A DNA stretch of 36,823 bases from an uncultured Saprospiraceae bacterium (GTDB lineage: Bacteria > Bacteroidota > Bacteroidia > Chitinophagales > Saprospiraceae): assembly GCA_937973565.1 (NCBI GenBank), contig CALJKQ010000233.1:1-36823 (forward strand), in the 5' to 3' direction. The notes below the pieces were generated by a model. The model did not search any database and had not been told where the DNA came from. It was given only the letters and a program-made list of their open reading frames with translations. Position 1 is the first letter of the stretch. Each line of letters opens with the position of its first letter. This document shows, in pieces, positions 24,245-33,800 of this stretch. Made by a program: the position numbers and the translations under genes.

Positions 24245-24432
24245 TATCATCCTTCCACCCCTACGGGGTTACAGATTGGGTGCGCTTGGGCATTCTATCA
24301 TCATGCCACCCCTATGGGGTTGAATTTGCGGTTCGTGGATTTATCCTATCATCATACCACCCCTACGGGGTTGGATTTGCCCTTTTTGGATTTGACCTAT
24401 CATCCTTCCACCCCTACGGGGTTGCAGACTGC
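24245..24432. repeat. Palindromic repeat cluster 3 (four inverted units, exact 51-bp period)
   Basis: Four units with the core CCACCCCTACGGGGTT (second unit TAT) start at 24255, 24306, 24357 and 24408, each exactly 51 bases apart. About 30 bases are conserved in each, beginning TATCATC. The remaining 20 or so vary. The orientation is opposite to clusters 1 and 2. The 51-base period is 17 codons, so an in-frame repeat peptide with HPYGV is possible on the plus strand but is probably spurious. Confidence 0.9.
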
Positions 24433-24480
24433 TTGCGACGGGTGTGCCATCAACTTTTGACAATACGTCGTAACTGGCTT

Positions 24481-25065
24481 TTAATTTTTAATTGACCAAA
24501 TATCACCTCTATCTCTCAAATGATAACTTTTAGTATCACCTGCTATGATAAACCCTATGCCAACACCAAGTTGGATGCCTCCTGAAATCAAAATGGATTT
24601 TTTACTGCTTTTGTCTTTTACTACTAAAGCGTTTAATGCCGTAACCACACCCGTGAAAACCATCAGGACACCTGTTCCTAAAAAATTTTCTTTTCTTTTC
24701 TTATGCTTTAGTGATTTGTAATTGCGCAAATAAACGATTTCGTTTTTGGCAATCTTAGCCTCAATGGTCCCGGTTTGTGAATAAAAGTTTTCTTCTTTTT
24801 TGACATTCTCCATGTTGTTTCGAATCTTGTAGGAGTTCAATAGGAGCTTGAGACTATCGTCAGTTACCGAAACTATTTTACCAACCAATTCGGCGCTGCT
24901 GCACCATCTTTTATCGGCTGATTTGTTTGCATTATCAACTACAATTTCAAAGAGAGAGCCGGTTTTAAAGGTTTTCTCTTCATCTCCTTTCCATAATTTC
25001 AATTCCTGGCTAAAACAGGTTAAACTTAGGAAGCAGAGGAGGATTAGGGGGAGAGTTTTATTCAT
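24481..25065 (-). CDS. Hypothetical exported protein with two C-terminal membrane segments
   Basis: The 194-residue product has a signal peptide (MNKTLPLILLCFLSLTCFSQ). A mostly beta, charged middle region (about 20-115) contains GKIVSVTDDSLKLLL and EIVYLRNYKS, of the kind seen in small Bacteroidota proteins that sense or tune the envelope. A basic stretch (KHKKRKEN) and two hydrophobic helices (about 129-149 and 158-175) follow. I do not recognise a named family. It lies between repeat cluster 3 and the DUF6438 lipoprotein gene on the same strand, with 57 bases between them, and may form an operon with it. Confidence 0.65.
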   Translation of the reverse strand: MNKTLPLILLCFLSLTCFSQELKLWKGDEEKTFKTGSLFEIVVDNANKSADKRWCSSAELVGKIVSVTDDSLKLLLNSYKIRNNMENVKKEENFYSQTGTIEAKIAKNEIVYLRNYKSLKHKKRKENFLGTGVLMVFTGVVTALNALVVKDKSSKKSILISGGIQLGVGIGFIIAGDTKSYHLRDRGDIWSIKN

Positions 25066-25122
25066 TTTTTGATGTTGGTTTTAGTGGTTTCTATTCTCAG
25101 TTACGTTTTGTTTTCTGCTCGT

Positions 25123-25983
25123 TTATTTTTCAATTTGAAATTTTTCGTCAATCTTTTTGAGATCTTCTTTTTCGCATATTTCTAATAGTTTCATTAATAA
25201 CCTGCTAGCCATCCTTGGGGGAAACATGGATTGCAAAAACTTTCTTTTGCCGTTGTAGTAAATGATGATGGTTTCAATGGAACCGTCACAACAATCGGCT
25301 CCGTCAAATTCAAGGGTGTTTAGATTGCAGGTTTGGATGGATGATACTAATTCACCCAAAGTGTTTTGATCCAACTTGCCTTGATAATAACCGATGGAAG
25401 CGGAGTCAACTACGTATTCCCTTTTCTTTATTTCGTTGTATACCCTTTGTTTATGTAATCTCACATTTCCGGAACTGTCAATTTCTAAGTGATAAACCGG
25501 ACAATGGCCGTAACAATGAGTCGTATGAAATTTTATTTTTTCAAAGTGGATGGATGTATCAACCGCATATATTTGTTTGATAAGTTTTATGGTATCTCTA
25601 TGCTCAAAGAGTTTTATGGAATACTCGCTGATGGGTTTAACGATTAAAAATGTGTCAGAAAGGCTTAAAATTTTGAAATCATATCTTTCAACATAGAGTT
25701 TTTCAAAATTTGTCTCTGATGAATAGTACCTGTTTTGATAGCTCAATGTATCACCATACAATTGAAGATATATGTCAGCAGCGTTTACAATATTTCCCAC
25801 ATAATTGGAATTCCCAAATTTTGAACTGGTATCCTGAATTTCGAAATAATCATTCATGGAATTGATCCAGGTACCTTTCAAGTCAGTAAATTTAATGGTC
25901 TTTTCTTGGCTACATCCATTTGTCAGGAGGAATAGTGAGAATAAGGAGATGAGGGGATAAATGTGTTTTGATTTATGTGGCAT
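25123..25983 (-). CDS. DUF6438 domain lipoprotein
   Basis: The 286-residue protein has a lipoprotein signal (lipobox TNGC, Cys24). The N-terminal half (about 30-145) has a TWINSMNDYFEI opening, as in Bacteroidota lipocalin-like proteins. The C-terminal half (about 150-265) is a DUF6438 domain with the signature HTTHCYGHCPVYHLEIDSSG and a later CDGADCC-like cysteine cluster (EFDGADCCDGS). The paired cysteines suggest disulfides or metal binding, but no function is known. It is the last chromosomal gene before the IS481-type element. Confidence 0.75.
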   Translation of the reverse strand: MPHKSKHIYPLISLFSLFLLTNGCSQEKTIKFTDLKGTWINSMNDYFEIQDTSSKFGNSNYVGNIVNAADIYLQLYGDTLSYQNRYYSSETNFEKLYVERYDFKILSLSDTFLIVKPISEYSIKLFEHRDTIKLIKQIYAVDTSIHFEKIKFHTTHCYGHCPVYHLEIDSSGNVRLHKQRVYNEIKKREYVVDSASIGYYQGKLDQNTLGELVSSIQTCNLNTLEFDGADCCDGSIETIIIYYNGKRKFLQSMFPPRMASRLLMKLLEICEKEDLKKIDEKFQIEK

Positions 25984-26048
25984 TCTTTTTTCTAGTGTTT
26001 GTTTTGTTTACAGGTATCCTTAAGCGCAGGTGTTGGACGCATATAAAG

Positions 26049-27356
26049 TGAATTAGTTTAGACTTAATCTGACAGTTAGTGATTAATTTTAAGTTGTAAA
26101 ATCATTAACTAACCACTAAACTGTCAGAAATGAAAACTGAAGCAAAATTAATTAAAACCAAATTAGGGTTATTACAATTGGCGGAAAAACTAGGGAATGT
26201 GTCAAATGCATGCAAAGTCATGGGATATTCCAGAGATAGTTATTACCGCATAAAAGAGCTCTACGACACAGGAGGGGAGCTGGCATTACATGAAATTAGT
26301 CGTAAAAAGGCTATACATAAGAATAGGGTTGAAGAGCATATTGTGACGGCAATCGTTGAATTGGCGTATGATAATCCAGCCCTTGGGCAAGTAAGGGTTT
26401 CCAATGAATTAAAAAAGAAGGGTCTTTTTGTGTCCCCCTGTGGAGTTAGATGTGTATGGCTAAGACACGACCTTGAAACATTCCACAAGCGGCTTAAAGC
26501 GCTTGAAACCAAAGTTGCCCAAGATGGACTTGTTTTGACTGAAGCTCAAGTAATTGCCATGGAGATAAAGAGAGAAAAACTGGAGGTCCAAGGCGAAATT
26601 GAAACCCACCATCCGGGATATCTGGGAGCCCCAGGATACATATTATGTTGGGAACATAAAAGGGGTAGGAAGAATATACCAACAAACCTATATAGACACG
26701 TATTCTAAAGTGGCAATGACCAAATTATATGATCGCAAAAACGCAATTGTGGCTGCCGATATCCTTAATGACCAAGTACTTCCATTCTACGAAAACGAGG
26801 GGATTCCACTGTTGAGAATATTGACTGACCGAGGCACAGAGTATTGCGGACGGAGAGAGTACCATGAGTATGAACTCTATTTAGAGATAGAGGAAATTGC
26901 ACACACAAAGACCAAAACCCGCCATCCACAGACTAATGGGATCTGTGAACGGTTCCATCGTACAATCCAGAACGAATTTTATGCAATTGCATTTAGGAAA
27001 AAGCTGTACAAATCAATTGAAGAGCTACAAGCCGATCTGGATATTTGGATGAAATATTACAATGAAGAAAGGACTCATCAGGGAAAATACTGCTTTGGTA
27101 AAACACCAATGCACACACATATTGAATCAAAGCATTTGGCTGAGGAAAAAATGATAGATGCCCTTGTTGAGCAGGGAGAATAGATTTGGGATGATTAAAC
27201 GCGTAAACAACGACCAACCTAATTGTGGAGTGAATGTCAAGGGTTCCGAAGGAACTTGTCTTGCCCTTGACTTTCACGGAACAATGGTTATATTTGTGAA
27301 GCGGTTGATTATCCCTTTTTTACCAACGACTGTCAGATCAAGTCTCGACTATTACA
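26049..27356 (+). mobile_element. IS481-family insertion sequence, about 1.3 kb
   Basis: Imperfect terminal inverted repeats of 27 bp (22 matches by eye) lie at 26049-26075 and 27330-27356; both end internally in ATCTGACAG. The right end begins TGTAATAG, as in many IS481 elements; the left reads TGAATTAG. One split transposase gene fills the interior. A third copy of CTGTCAG, within a longer imperfect palindrome with the left end (26069-26092 against 26103-26127), lies just before the transposase ATG and could bind the transposase for self-regulation. I see no clean target duplication flanking 26049 and 27356. The 7-mer AATTAGT at 26051-26057 and 27357-27363 may be coincidence. Confidence 0.8.
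26130..27183 (+). pseudogene. IS481-family transposase disrupted by a one-base frameshift
   Basis: The first part (26130-26708) has the N-terminal helix-turn-helix (LAEKLGNVSNACKVMGYSRD). The second frame (from about 26633 to 27183) carries the DDE integrase core. Its residues are Asp in QDTYYVGN, Asp in LTDRGTEYCG and Glu in NGICERFHRT, followed by the usual YNEERTHQGKYC. The protein sequence runs smoothly from frame one (HHPGYLGA) into frame two (QDTYYVGN) if one C is removed from the CCCC run at 26629-26632. Without that base the protein would be about 350 residues, the family length. All catalytic residues are intact, so this is either a recent inactivation, a programmed shift, or a sequencing error. 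Confidence 0.88.
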
Positions 27357-27422
27357 AATTAGTACCCCTATTGTGAAGAAGTTTTTATTCATTTAACTCG
27401 AATATTTCCTGCTCTATTTCAC

Positions 27423-27444
27423 AAAAAAAACATCTCAAAAGATG
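27423..27444 (-). terminator. Intrinsic terminator after the leucine-rich T9SS protein
   Basis: On the minus strand a CATCT/AGATG stem with a 4-nt loop is followed by eight Us (A run 27423-27430). It lies about 30 bases past the stop codon at 27475. Confidence 0.7.
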
Positions 27445-27474
27445 GATACAGTTTATTTATTGTATGCTTTTGTT

Positions 27475-30400
27475 TTAAATTTTTACAATTTTTTGTCTGA
27501 AGTTTTTGCCGGCACCCTGAAGAGTAAAAATATACATTCCTGGGATCAGTTCTGAGAGAGATATTTTTCCATATGAACAGTGTTGGGTTATTACCACCCT
27601 GCCATTCATGTCATAAATTTGTATAAGGCTATCTTCAAATCCATTAATAACCTGAATGTAATCAGATGAAATTGTTGGATTAATTAATGTTTTTTCGGGT
27701 TGGTAATTGAAGTTGTGCGAAACCACATAATACAAGGAATCATTCAAAATGCATCCATTTTTGTCATTTATTGATGCAATATAAGTACCAGAATTTTGAA
27801 CTTTGATGATAAACGTTGTGTCTGCTGTGTTCCATAAAATTTGATATGGCGGTGTGCCACCAGATATGTTTAAGACTAATTGATCTTCCACAATGTCAAT
27901 AAAGGATGACATGATAGAATGATACTCTATTGATTTATAAAGTTCTTTGGTGCAACCATTTTCTGAAACAACAACAAAATATTCCCCTGACGAGAAAATT
28001 GATACATCTTTTGTGGTATCCTGCGTGTTCCATAGCAAACTATCATATTTGCCAATAACAGAAATAACAGTAGAATCCCCTTTACAAATTAAAGAATCAC
28101 CTGTTATTTTGGCTTGAATAGTATGACCAGGGTTAATGGTAATTGAGTCTGAAACTGAGCACAAATTTACATCAGTGGTTGTGACGTAATGTTTACCAGC
28201 ACATAAATTATTGAAAATTGAGTCACCTATAAAAGCTCCATTTAATACATAAAAATACGGAGCAATGCCTCCTGAACTGTTAATTGACACTGTGCCATTA
28301 CAATCATCAAGACAAGTCTCATGAGTTGTATGGATTACTGTGTTCATTTTAGGTGGAGCAATTATTATTATTGTATCAGAAACAATGCAATTGAAAGTGT
28401 CCAATAGGATATAAATATATTCTCCCTCGCTCCGATCTATATTAAAAGTTGTATCGCCAGAATTCCAAGTAATATTTTTATACTTATCTTGATTTAATAA
28501 ATTTATTGAACCAAGCTGTCCAAAGCATTTGGGCTCAATTATTTCTATTTCAGGAAAAGATACAACACATTCGTATTTTTTAATTAAGACTTCTTCTTTT
28601 CGAGTGCATCCGTTTTGGGCTCTAAGAAAAATTGAATGTATTTTGGGTGATAAATTATTTATTTCGTTATCATAACTCTGCCCGTCTAATGAAATAGTAA
28701 TTTCGAATGAACTTTGTGGGATTATCGAAATTTTACCATTATTGCATCCAAAGCAAGTTTCATTCGAAATATTAATTTCGTATTCTGGAAAAGCATATGG
28801 CTCAATAATTGTGTCTTCATAAAATCTGCATCCCTTTGAATCTTCAATTTCCAGTGAAAGCTCAATTGTGTCAGTAAGCAATATTTCGTAAGTTGAACCT
28901 CCATACATTTCAGACCATTTGAAGGTAATTGGCGGTGTGCCCGTTGAATTACCGGTAACTGTAAGCAAATCATTTATGCATTTAATGGTTCCCGGAATCA
29001 AAAGGTCGCCAGAAAAATTTTTGCAAAACATCGTATTGCAAGACTGCCTAATTTGTGAAATTGATGAACACCCGAACTTGTTATTATTGATATAAATATT
29101 ATTAACGGGAAGGTTTTTATTAACAACATTACATACTAAATTGATGTTACATGTATTTAATTGATAGTTATCAAAGATTGAAATAAAACTAATAGCACCT
29201 GGATCAACATTGTGCAATCCAACTAATGAGTTGAGGTTTGAATTTTGGTTTATATTAATAGAATTACCAATGTGTGTGAGATTGCTGAAATTTTTTAAAT
29301 GTGAAACACCTGTTGCAGAAATTGTGAAAGCGTATTGATTAAATTTTGTATCAGCACCTACTCCAAGAATCTGCTTTAAATTCTTAAAGGACTCATCTAT
29401 ATCGGCTAGTACAGTGCATTCTGCAATTAAAAAGCGACCGTCAATTTTTTCTAATTTTTGAAAGCCCTTTATTGATTCTAGTTTTGCATTTTCAAGAATA
29501 AAAATTGAGTTCAGAGTTTTTATTCTGTTAAACTCTTTAATGGTAACTAATTTATTATTATCTGATACACTTATAGATTCAATTTGAATTAAGTTTTGGA
29601 ATCCTTGTACATTAATTAATTGTGAGTTATTTGAAATACTTAAGGATTTACAATATTTCAGGTTTTCGAATCCTTCAATTTTTCTTAAGTTTTTATTGCT
29701 GCCAATTAGAAACATGCCATTAATTGTGTAAAGATTGACCATTTGGTTAACATCAATTAACGAGTCATTGTTATCTATCCAAAGAAAACTATCTACGGTA
29801 ATTAAATTTTCTAAGCCATGAAAATTTTTTATTTTATCGTTATCACTTATCCATAACCAATTACCTATATGTTTAAGATTTTCAAGTCCACTTAAATTTA
29901 TCAAATTCTCTAATTTGTGTAGGTTAAACTGGCTCTGAATTTCTTCAAGATTATTTAACCCTTGCATGTTTGTTATGGATGCATTTCTTGCAATTCCCAA
30001 GCTTGAGCCAATCTTAGTTAGTTGGTTAAATCCATTAAAATTTTTCAATTTCGGATTGTCAGTAATAGTTATAAAGTCGCTTACATATCTTAGTTTATCA
30101 AAGCCGTTTATATATTCTAGTTCAGTGTTGTTGCTTATTCTTATGTATCCATAAATGGAATCAACAAGTATGAATCCGTCTATGGATTTTAGTAGCATAT
30201 TGTTGTTTATTTCAAAAGAATTAACATTAATAATATTTTTAAGACCTTCAAGTGTGATTAAACTGCTATTATTAATGAATATTTCTCTCGCGGTTTTTAA
30301 TTTTTGTAACCCCTCAATGTTTTGAAGTTTTATACAGCCGGATATTCCAAATTTTTTTACTTCTGATAGTGACGTCAATGAGGATATTGTTTCTAAATTA

Positions 30401-30789
30401 TCATTATTTGTTAAACTAAATGAATCACCCACCCTTTTTAAAGAATCAAGTCCGGATAAATTCACTAATTGCGGATTATTATAAATTGTGAAGAGGCCAT
30501 TTACTTCGACTAAACTTGACAAGCCTTGAATATTGGTAAGTGCATTGTTGTCATTCAACCTTAAATGCCCATTAACAACTTTTACAGATGACAGGCCATT
30601 CAAGTTGGTAATGTCGGATCCTTTTATTATTAGATCTCCTTCTATAATGCTGCATCCAGGAAAATTAGTTGGAAATGCATCAATCTGCGATTGTGTTGTT
30701 AAGCTTTGACCCGGGCATTGTCCATAAGACAATACACGCATAATAAACATTGAAAACAATATTGTAGATGCGATTATAATTTTATTCAT
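27475..30789 (-). CDS. Very large surface protein: leucine-rich L-domain-like repeats, SprB-like repeats, T9SS type A domain
   Basis: The 1104-residue protein has a signal peptide (cleavage near SYGQ|CPGQ). Some twenty leucine/isoleucine-rich repeats of 22-25 residues follow (about 50-560), with the pattern N-L-x-G-L-x-x-L-x-x-V-x-x-x-L-x-I-x-x-N, as in receptor L-domain-like proteins. Then come Ig/SprB-like repeats (about 590-1020), for example SGGIAPYFYVLNGAF and SGGTPPYQILWNTADTTF. The C-terminal 75 residues (from INPTISSDYIQV, through QIYDMNGRVV, to LIPGMYIFTLQ) form a type A T9SS sorting domain, so the protein should be exported and attached to the surface through LPS. Binding or adhesion is inferred from the repeats. 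Its AT-rich codon use differs from the genes before 22 kb. Confidence 0.9.
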   Translation of the reverse strand: MNKIIIASTILFSMFIMRVLSYGQCPGQSLTTQSQIDAFPTNFPGCSIIEGDLIIKGSDITNLNGLSSVKVVNGHLRLNDNNALTNIQGLSSLVEVNGLFTIYNNPQLVNLSGLDSLKRVGDSFSLTNNDNLETISSLTSLSEVKKFGISGCIKLQNIEGLQKLKTAREIFINNSSLITLEGLKNIINVNSFEINNNMLLKSIDGFILVDSIYGYIRISNNTELEYINGFDKLRYVSDFITITDNPKLKNFNGFNQLTKIGSSLGIARNASITNMQGLNNLEEIQSQFNLHKLENLINLSGLENLKHIGNWLWISDNDKIKNFHGLENLITVDSFLWIDNNDSLIDVNQMVNLYTINGMFLIGSNKNLRKIEGFENLKYCKSLSISNNSQLINVQGFQNLIQIESISVSDNNKLVTIKEFNRIKTLNSIFILENAKLESIKGFQKLEKIDGRFLIAECTVLADIDESFKNLKQILGVGADTKFNQYAFTISATGVSHLKNFSNLTHIGNSININQNSNLNSLVGLHNVDPGAISFISIFDNYQLNTCNINLVCNVVNKNLPVNNIYINNNKFGCSSISQIRQSCNTMFCKNFSGDLLIPGTIKCINDLLTVTGNSTGTPPITFKWSEMYGGSTYEILLTDTIELSLEIEDSKGCRFYEDTIIEPYAFPEYEINISNETCFGCNNGKISIIPQSSFEITISLDGQSYDNEINNLSPKIHSIFLRAQNGCTRKEEVLIKKYECVVSFPEIEIIEPKCFGQLGSINLLNQDKYKNITWNSGDTTFNIDRSEGEYIYILLDTFNCIVSDTIIIIAPPKMNTVIHTTHETCLDDCNGTVSINSSGGIAPYFYVLNGAFIGDSIFNNLCAGKHYVTTTDVNLCSVSDSITINPGHTIQAKITGDSLICKGDSTVISVIGKYDSLLWNTQDTTKDVSIFSSGEYFVVVSENGCTKELYKSIEYHSIMSSFIDIVEDQLVLNISGGTPPYQILWNTADTTFIIKVQNSGTYIASINDKNGCILNDSLYYVVSHNFNYQPEKTLINPTISSDYIQVINGFEDSLIQIYDMNGRVVITQHCSYGKISLSELIPGMYIFTLQGAGKNFRQKIVKI

Positions 30790-30876
30790 TGTGCGCCAAT
30801 GTTATTGTTAATATAAGTATACTTTATTACAGCATAAAATGCCATCCTTTATGTTTCTTGTGATCTTTCTCTTAAA

Positions 30877-33800
30877 TCAATTACAGCCGAGTGGATTTAT
30901 AATGACATTGCTTAAGTTACCAGTATTTAATTGATTATTAACTTTTACCATCGGCGCTCTCAGCTCAACGGAAGCACCGGGTAGAATAGACACATTTCCA
31001 TTTATGTTAATTAGTTGTGCAGCTTTGTATAATCCTGACAAAGGACTATTGGCCATTGTCAGTGTGGTTGTTAAATTACAATTATTCAGCAAAATCTTCA
31101 ACTCACCGGTGATGGTATTCAAATAAAGGTGGTCGAGGTCACCGTCTCCATCATAATCAGAAAGATCAATGGGGAAGCTCTGGGGAAGCACCATGGAAGT
31201 AGTTGTGCTGGTCATTGAGCCGGTACCATTATTCAAATAAATTTTTAACGGTAGCGTGTTCCAGTTGCTCCCATTGTATGTATTTGGTGCCAGAATGTCA
31301 AGGTCGCCGTCACCATCGAGATCACCGGCATGGGTATAGGAATCCTGGGCGTTGAAGATCGTAGGTGAATTGAGAGAGTAATTCAAACCCGAGTTGCCCA
31401 GGTGGATTTCTGAGTTGGGGTTTCGGGTGATAATATCAGGGGAACCGTTGTTGTTGAAATCAAAAGCGGAGCGAAGGTATTTGATGCCAGGATTCGCTTC
31501 AGAGGAATATTGCGTGAAATTGGCGTTACCATCATTGGTATAAACGCGGAAAACTGGGGTGTTGGTTATGTATCCATCAGCCGTATAAAGCAGTTCAAAA
31601 ATGCCGTCGTTGTTAAGGTCTGCGGGAAGGCATCCTGTACTTGCCACGCCGGTTGCAAGCGTTGTTGCGGCGGCGAAAGTGCCGTTGCCGTTGTTCTTTA
31701 AAACATTAATGGCATTTTGAGAGGTGCTGGTGTTGCCTGAATAAGCAACTATATCAAGATCCCCATCCCGGTCCAGATCGTACACATTGGCACCATTGCA
31801 AAAATTATTCACGTTATATAGTGTAGCTGCAGTGAAACCTCCGGTGCCGTTGTTTAATCTCACCTGAATTTTGGAAGGTACGTTGTGTGTTAACACAAGA
31901 TCTGGGTAACCATCGTTGTTGAGATCAGAAGTGCTGATGAGGTTGGCATAACTTTCTGTATTGGTATAGATGACAGGTGAGGCAAATGAACCATTTGTGT
32001 TCCTGAGGTACACCCTTATGTTTGTGGCACTGCCACCGGGGAAATGCATAAATATGATGTCCTGAAGACCATCTCGATTGACGTCAGCCATGCTGGACTG
32101 AAATCCGGTATTGGCTCCATAGGATGCAGCGGGTAGGATGATTCCGGTGCCAATGGTGTCGAAAGTAGCGGCCGTTTGATTGGAAACAGGAGCTTGTCTT
32201 ACCCAGGAAAATGGGGTGGTTGGTGCCCCACCTGTGAATAAGACGGAGTTTTGGGAGGTGATGTGCAACAATTCACCCGACCTGAATGGTGCCGATGGCG
32301 TAAAGCTAATGGTATCCGCAGAAACTGAATAGTTGCCGCTGCGTTGTCCTGTTTCATCACCCCATATTTTCAGGTTAGTGGCATTGGCGGTGGTGGCATC
32401 TATTGGAGACTGGTATTTTATTTTAGCTACCGTGGAGGTTAGTTGAATGAGGATTGGCAAGACCGGGCTTGATGCGGTCGTCGTAAAACTCTCTTCAATA
32501 CAGCCAAGGGCGTCTCCCACTGCATTGTAGGGTACAATCTTTACGTAGATCATCGCGTTAAAGGGAAAGTTGGCTGGCGGGTCATAGGTGGTTACATTGC
32601 CAAGATCCTGGTTGTTGAGGATGTTAGTGCCACCGGATGTGGTACCGATGGTAAGTCTATAACCAATTGCTCCGGGCGCTGCATTCCACGTCAGATTGGC
32701 TGATACGGACACATTGCCGGCCCCGTTTACAGGGGAGGATAATGTGGTACACAAAGGAAGTCCATAATTGCAGTTTTGATAAGAATCCCCAATGATGGTC
32801 CATCCTTTGACGTTGATGAGGTTGTTGCGGGCACTTTGCGAAAGCCAATAAGATCTGCCGGCAGCAGCCAATGTCCTGCCGTTGGGGGTGGCCGGGTTAT
32901 TGTTCCATCCGATGAGCATATTGTCATAGTTTTGGCAGCTCATACCGCAGTTGTCTAGCATGTGCGTGAGATCAACATTTGCATTAAGAGTCCAGTTACC
33001 GATGTTTTGGTTAAATGCGCTTGAAAAATAAAACATGTAGCTCATATTCGTAACGGCAGCTGTATTCCAGTTTCCTATATCTTGGTTAAATGTACTTGCA
33101 CCCTGAAACATGAAGCTCATATTCGTAACTGCAGCTGTATTCCAGTTTCCTATATTACCATTAAATGCACTTGCAACCTGAAACATGCTAGTCATATTGG
33201 TAACCGCAGCAGTATTCCAGTTTCCTATGTCTTGGTTAAATGTATTTGCACCAGAAAACATGAAGCTCATATTCGTAACGGCAGCGGTATTCCAGCTTCC
33301 AATGTTTTGGTTAAATGTGCTTGCATGTGAAAACATGGCTCTCATATTGGTAACAGCAGCGGTATTCCAGTTTCCTATATTCTGGTTAAATGTACTTGCA
33401 TAATTAAACATAAAAGACATGTTTGTAACAGCAGAAATGTTCCAGTTTCCAATGTTTTGGTTAAATGCACTTGCATAACTAAACATACTGGACATATTGG
33501 TAACGGCAGCGGTATTCCAGCTTCCAATGTTTTGGTTAAATGCACTTGCAGATGCAAACATGCTTCCCATATTGGTAACAGCAGTGGTATTCCAATTTCC
33601 GATATCTTGATTAAAAGCACTTGCAAAGTTAAACATGCTGCCCATATTGGTAACAGCAGCGGTATTCCAGTTTCCTATATTCTGATTAAATGTACTTGCA
33701 GATGCAAACATGCCGCTCATATTGATAACTGCTGCAGTATTCCAGTTTCCTATATTCTGGTTAAATGTACTTGCATTCGCAAACATATTGCTCATATTGG

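Noticed and set aside
24245..24432. CRISPR-like array: about 30-base repeats with about 20-base spacers at an even period
   Set aside because: There are only four imperfect repeats, each with a central palindrome that also occurs singly and at 32-base spacing elsewhere. There are no cas genes and the spacers are partly related.
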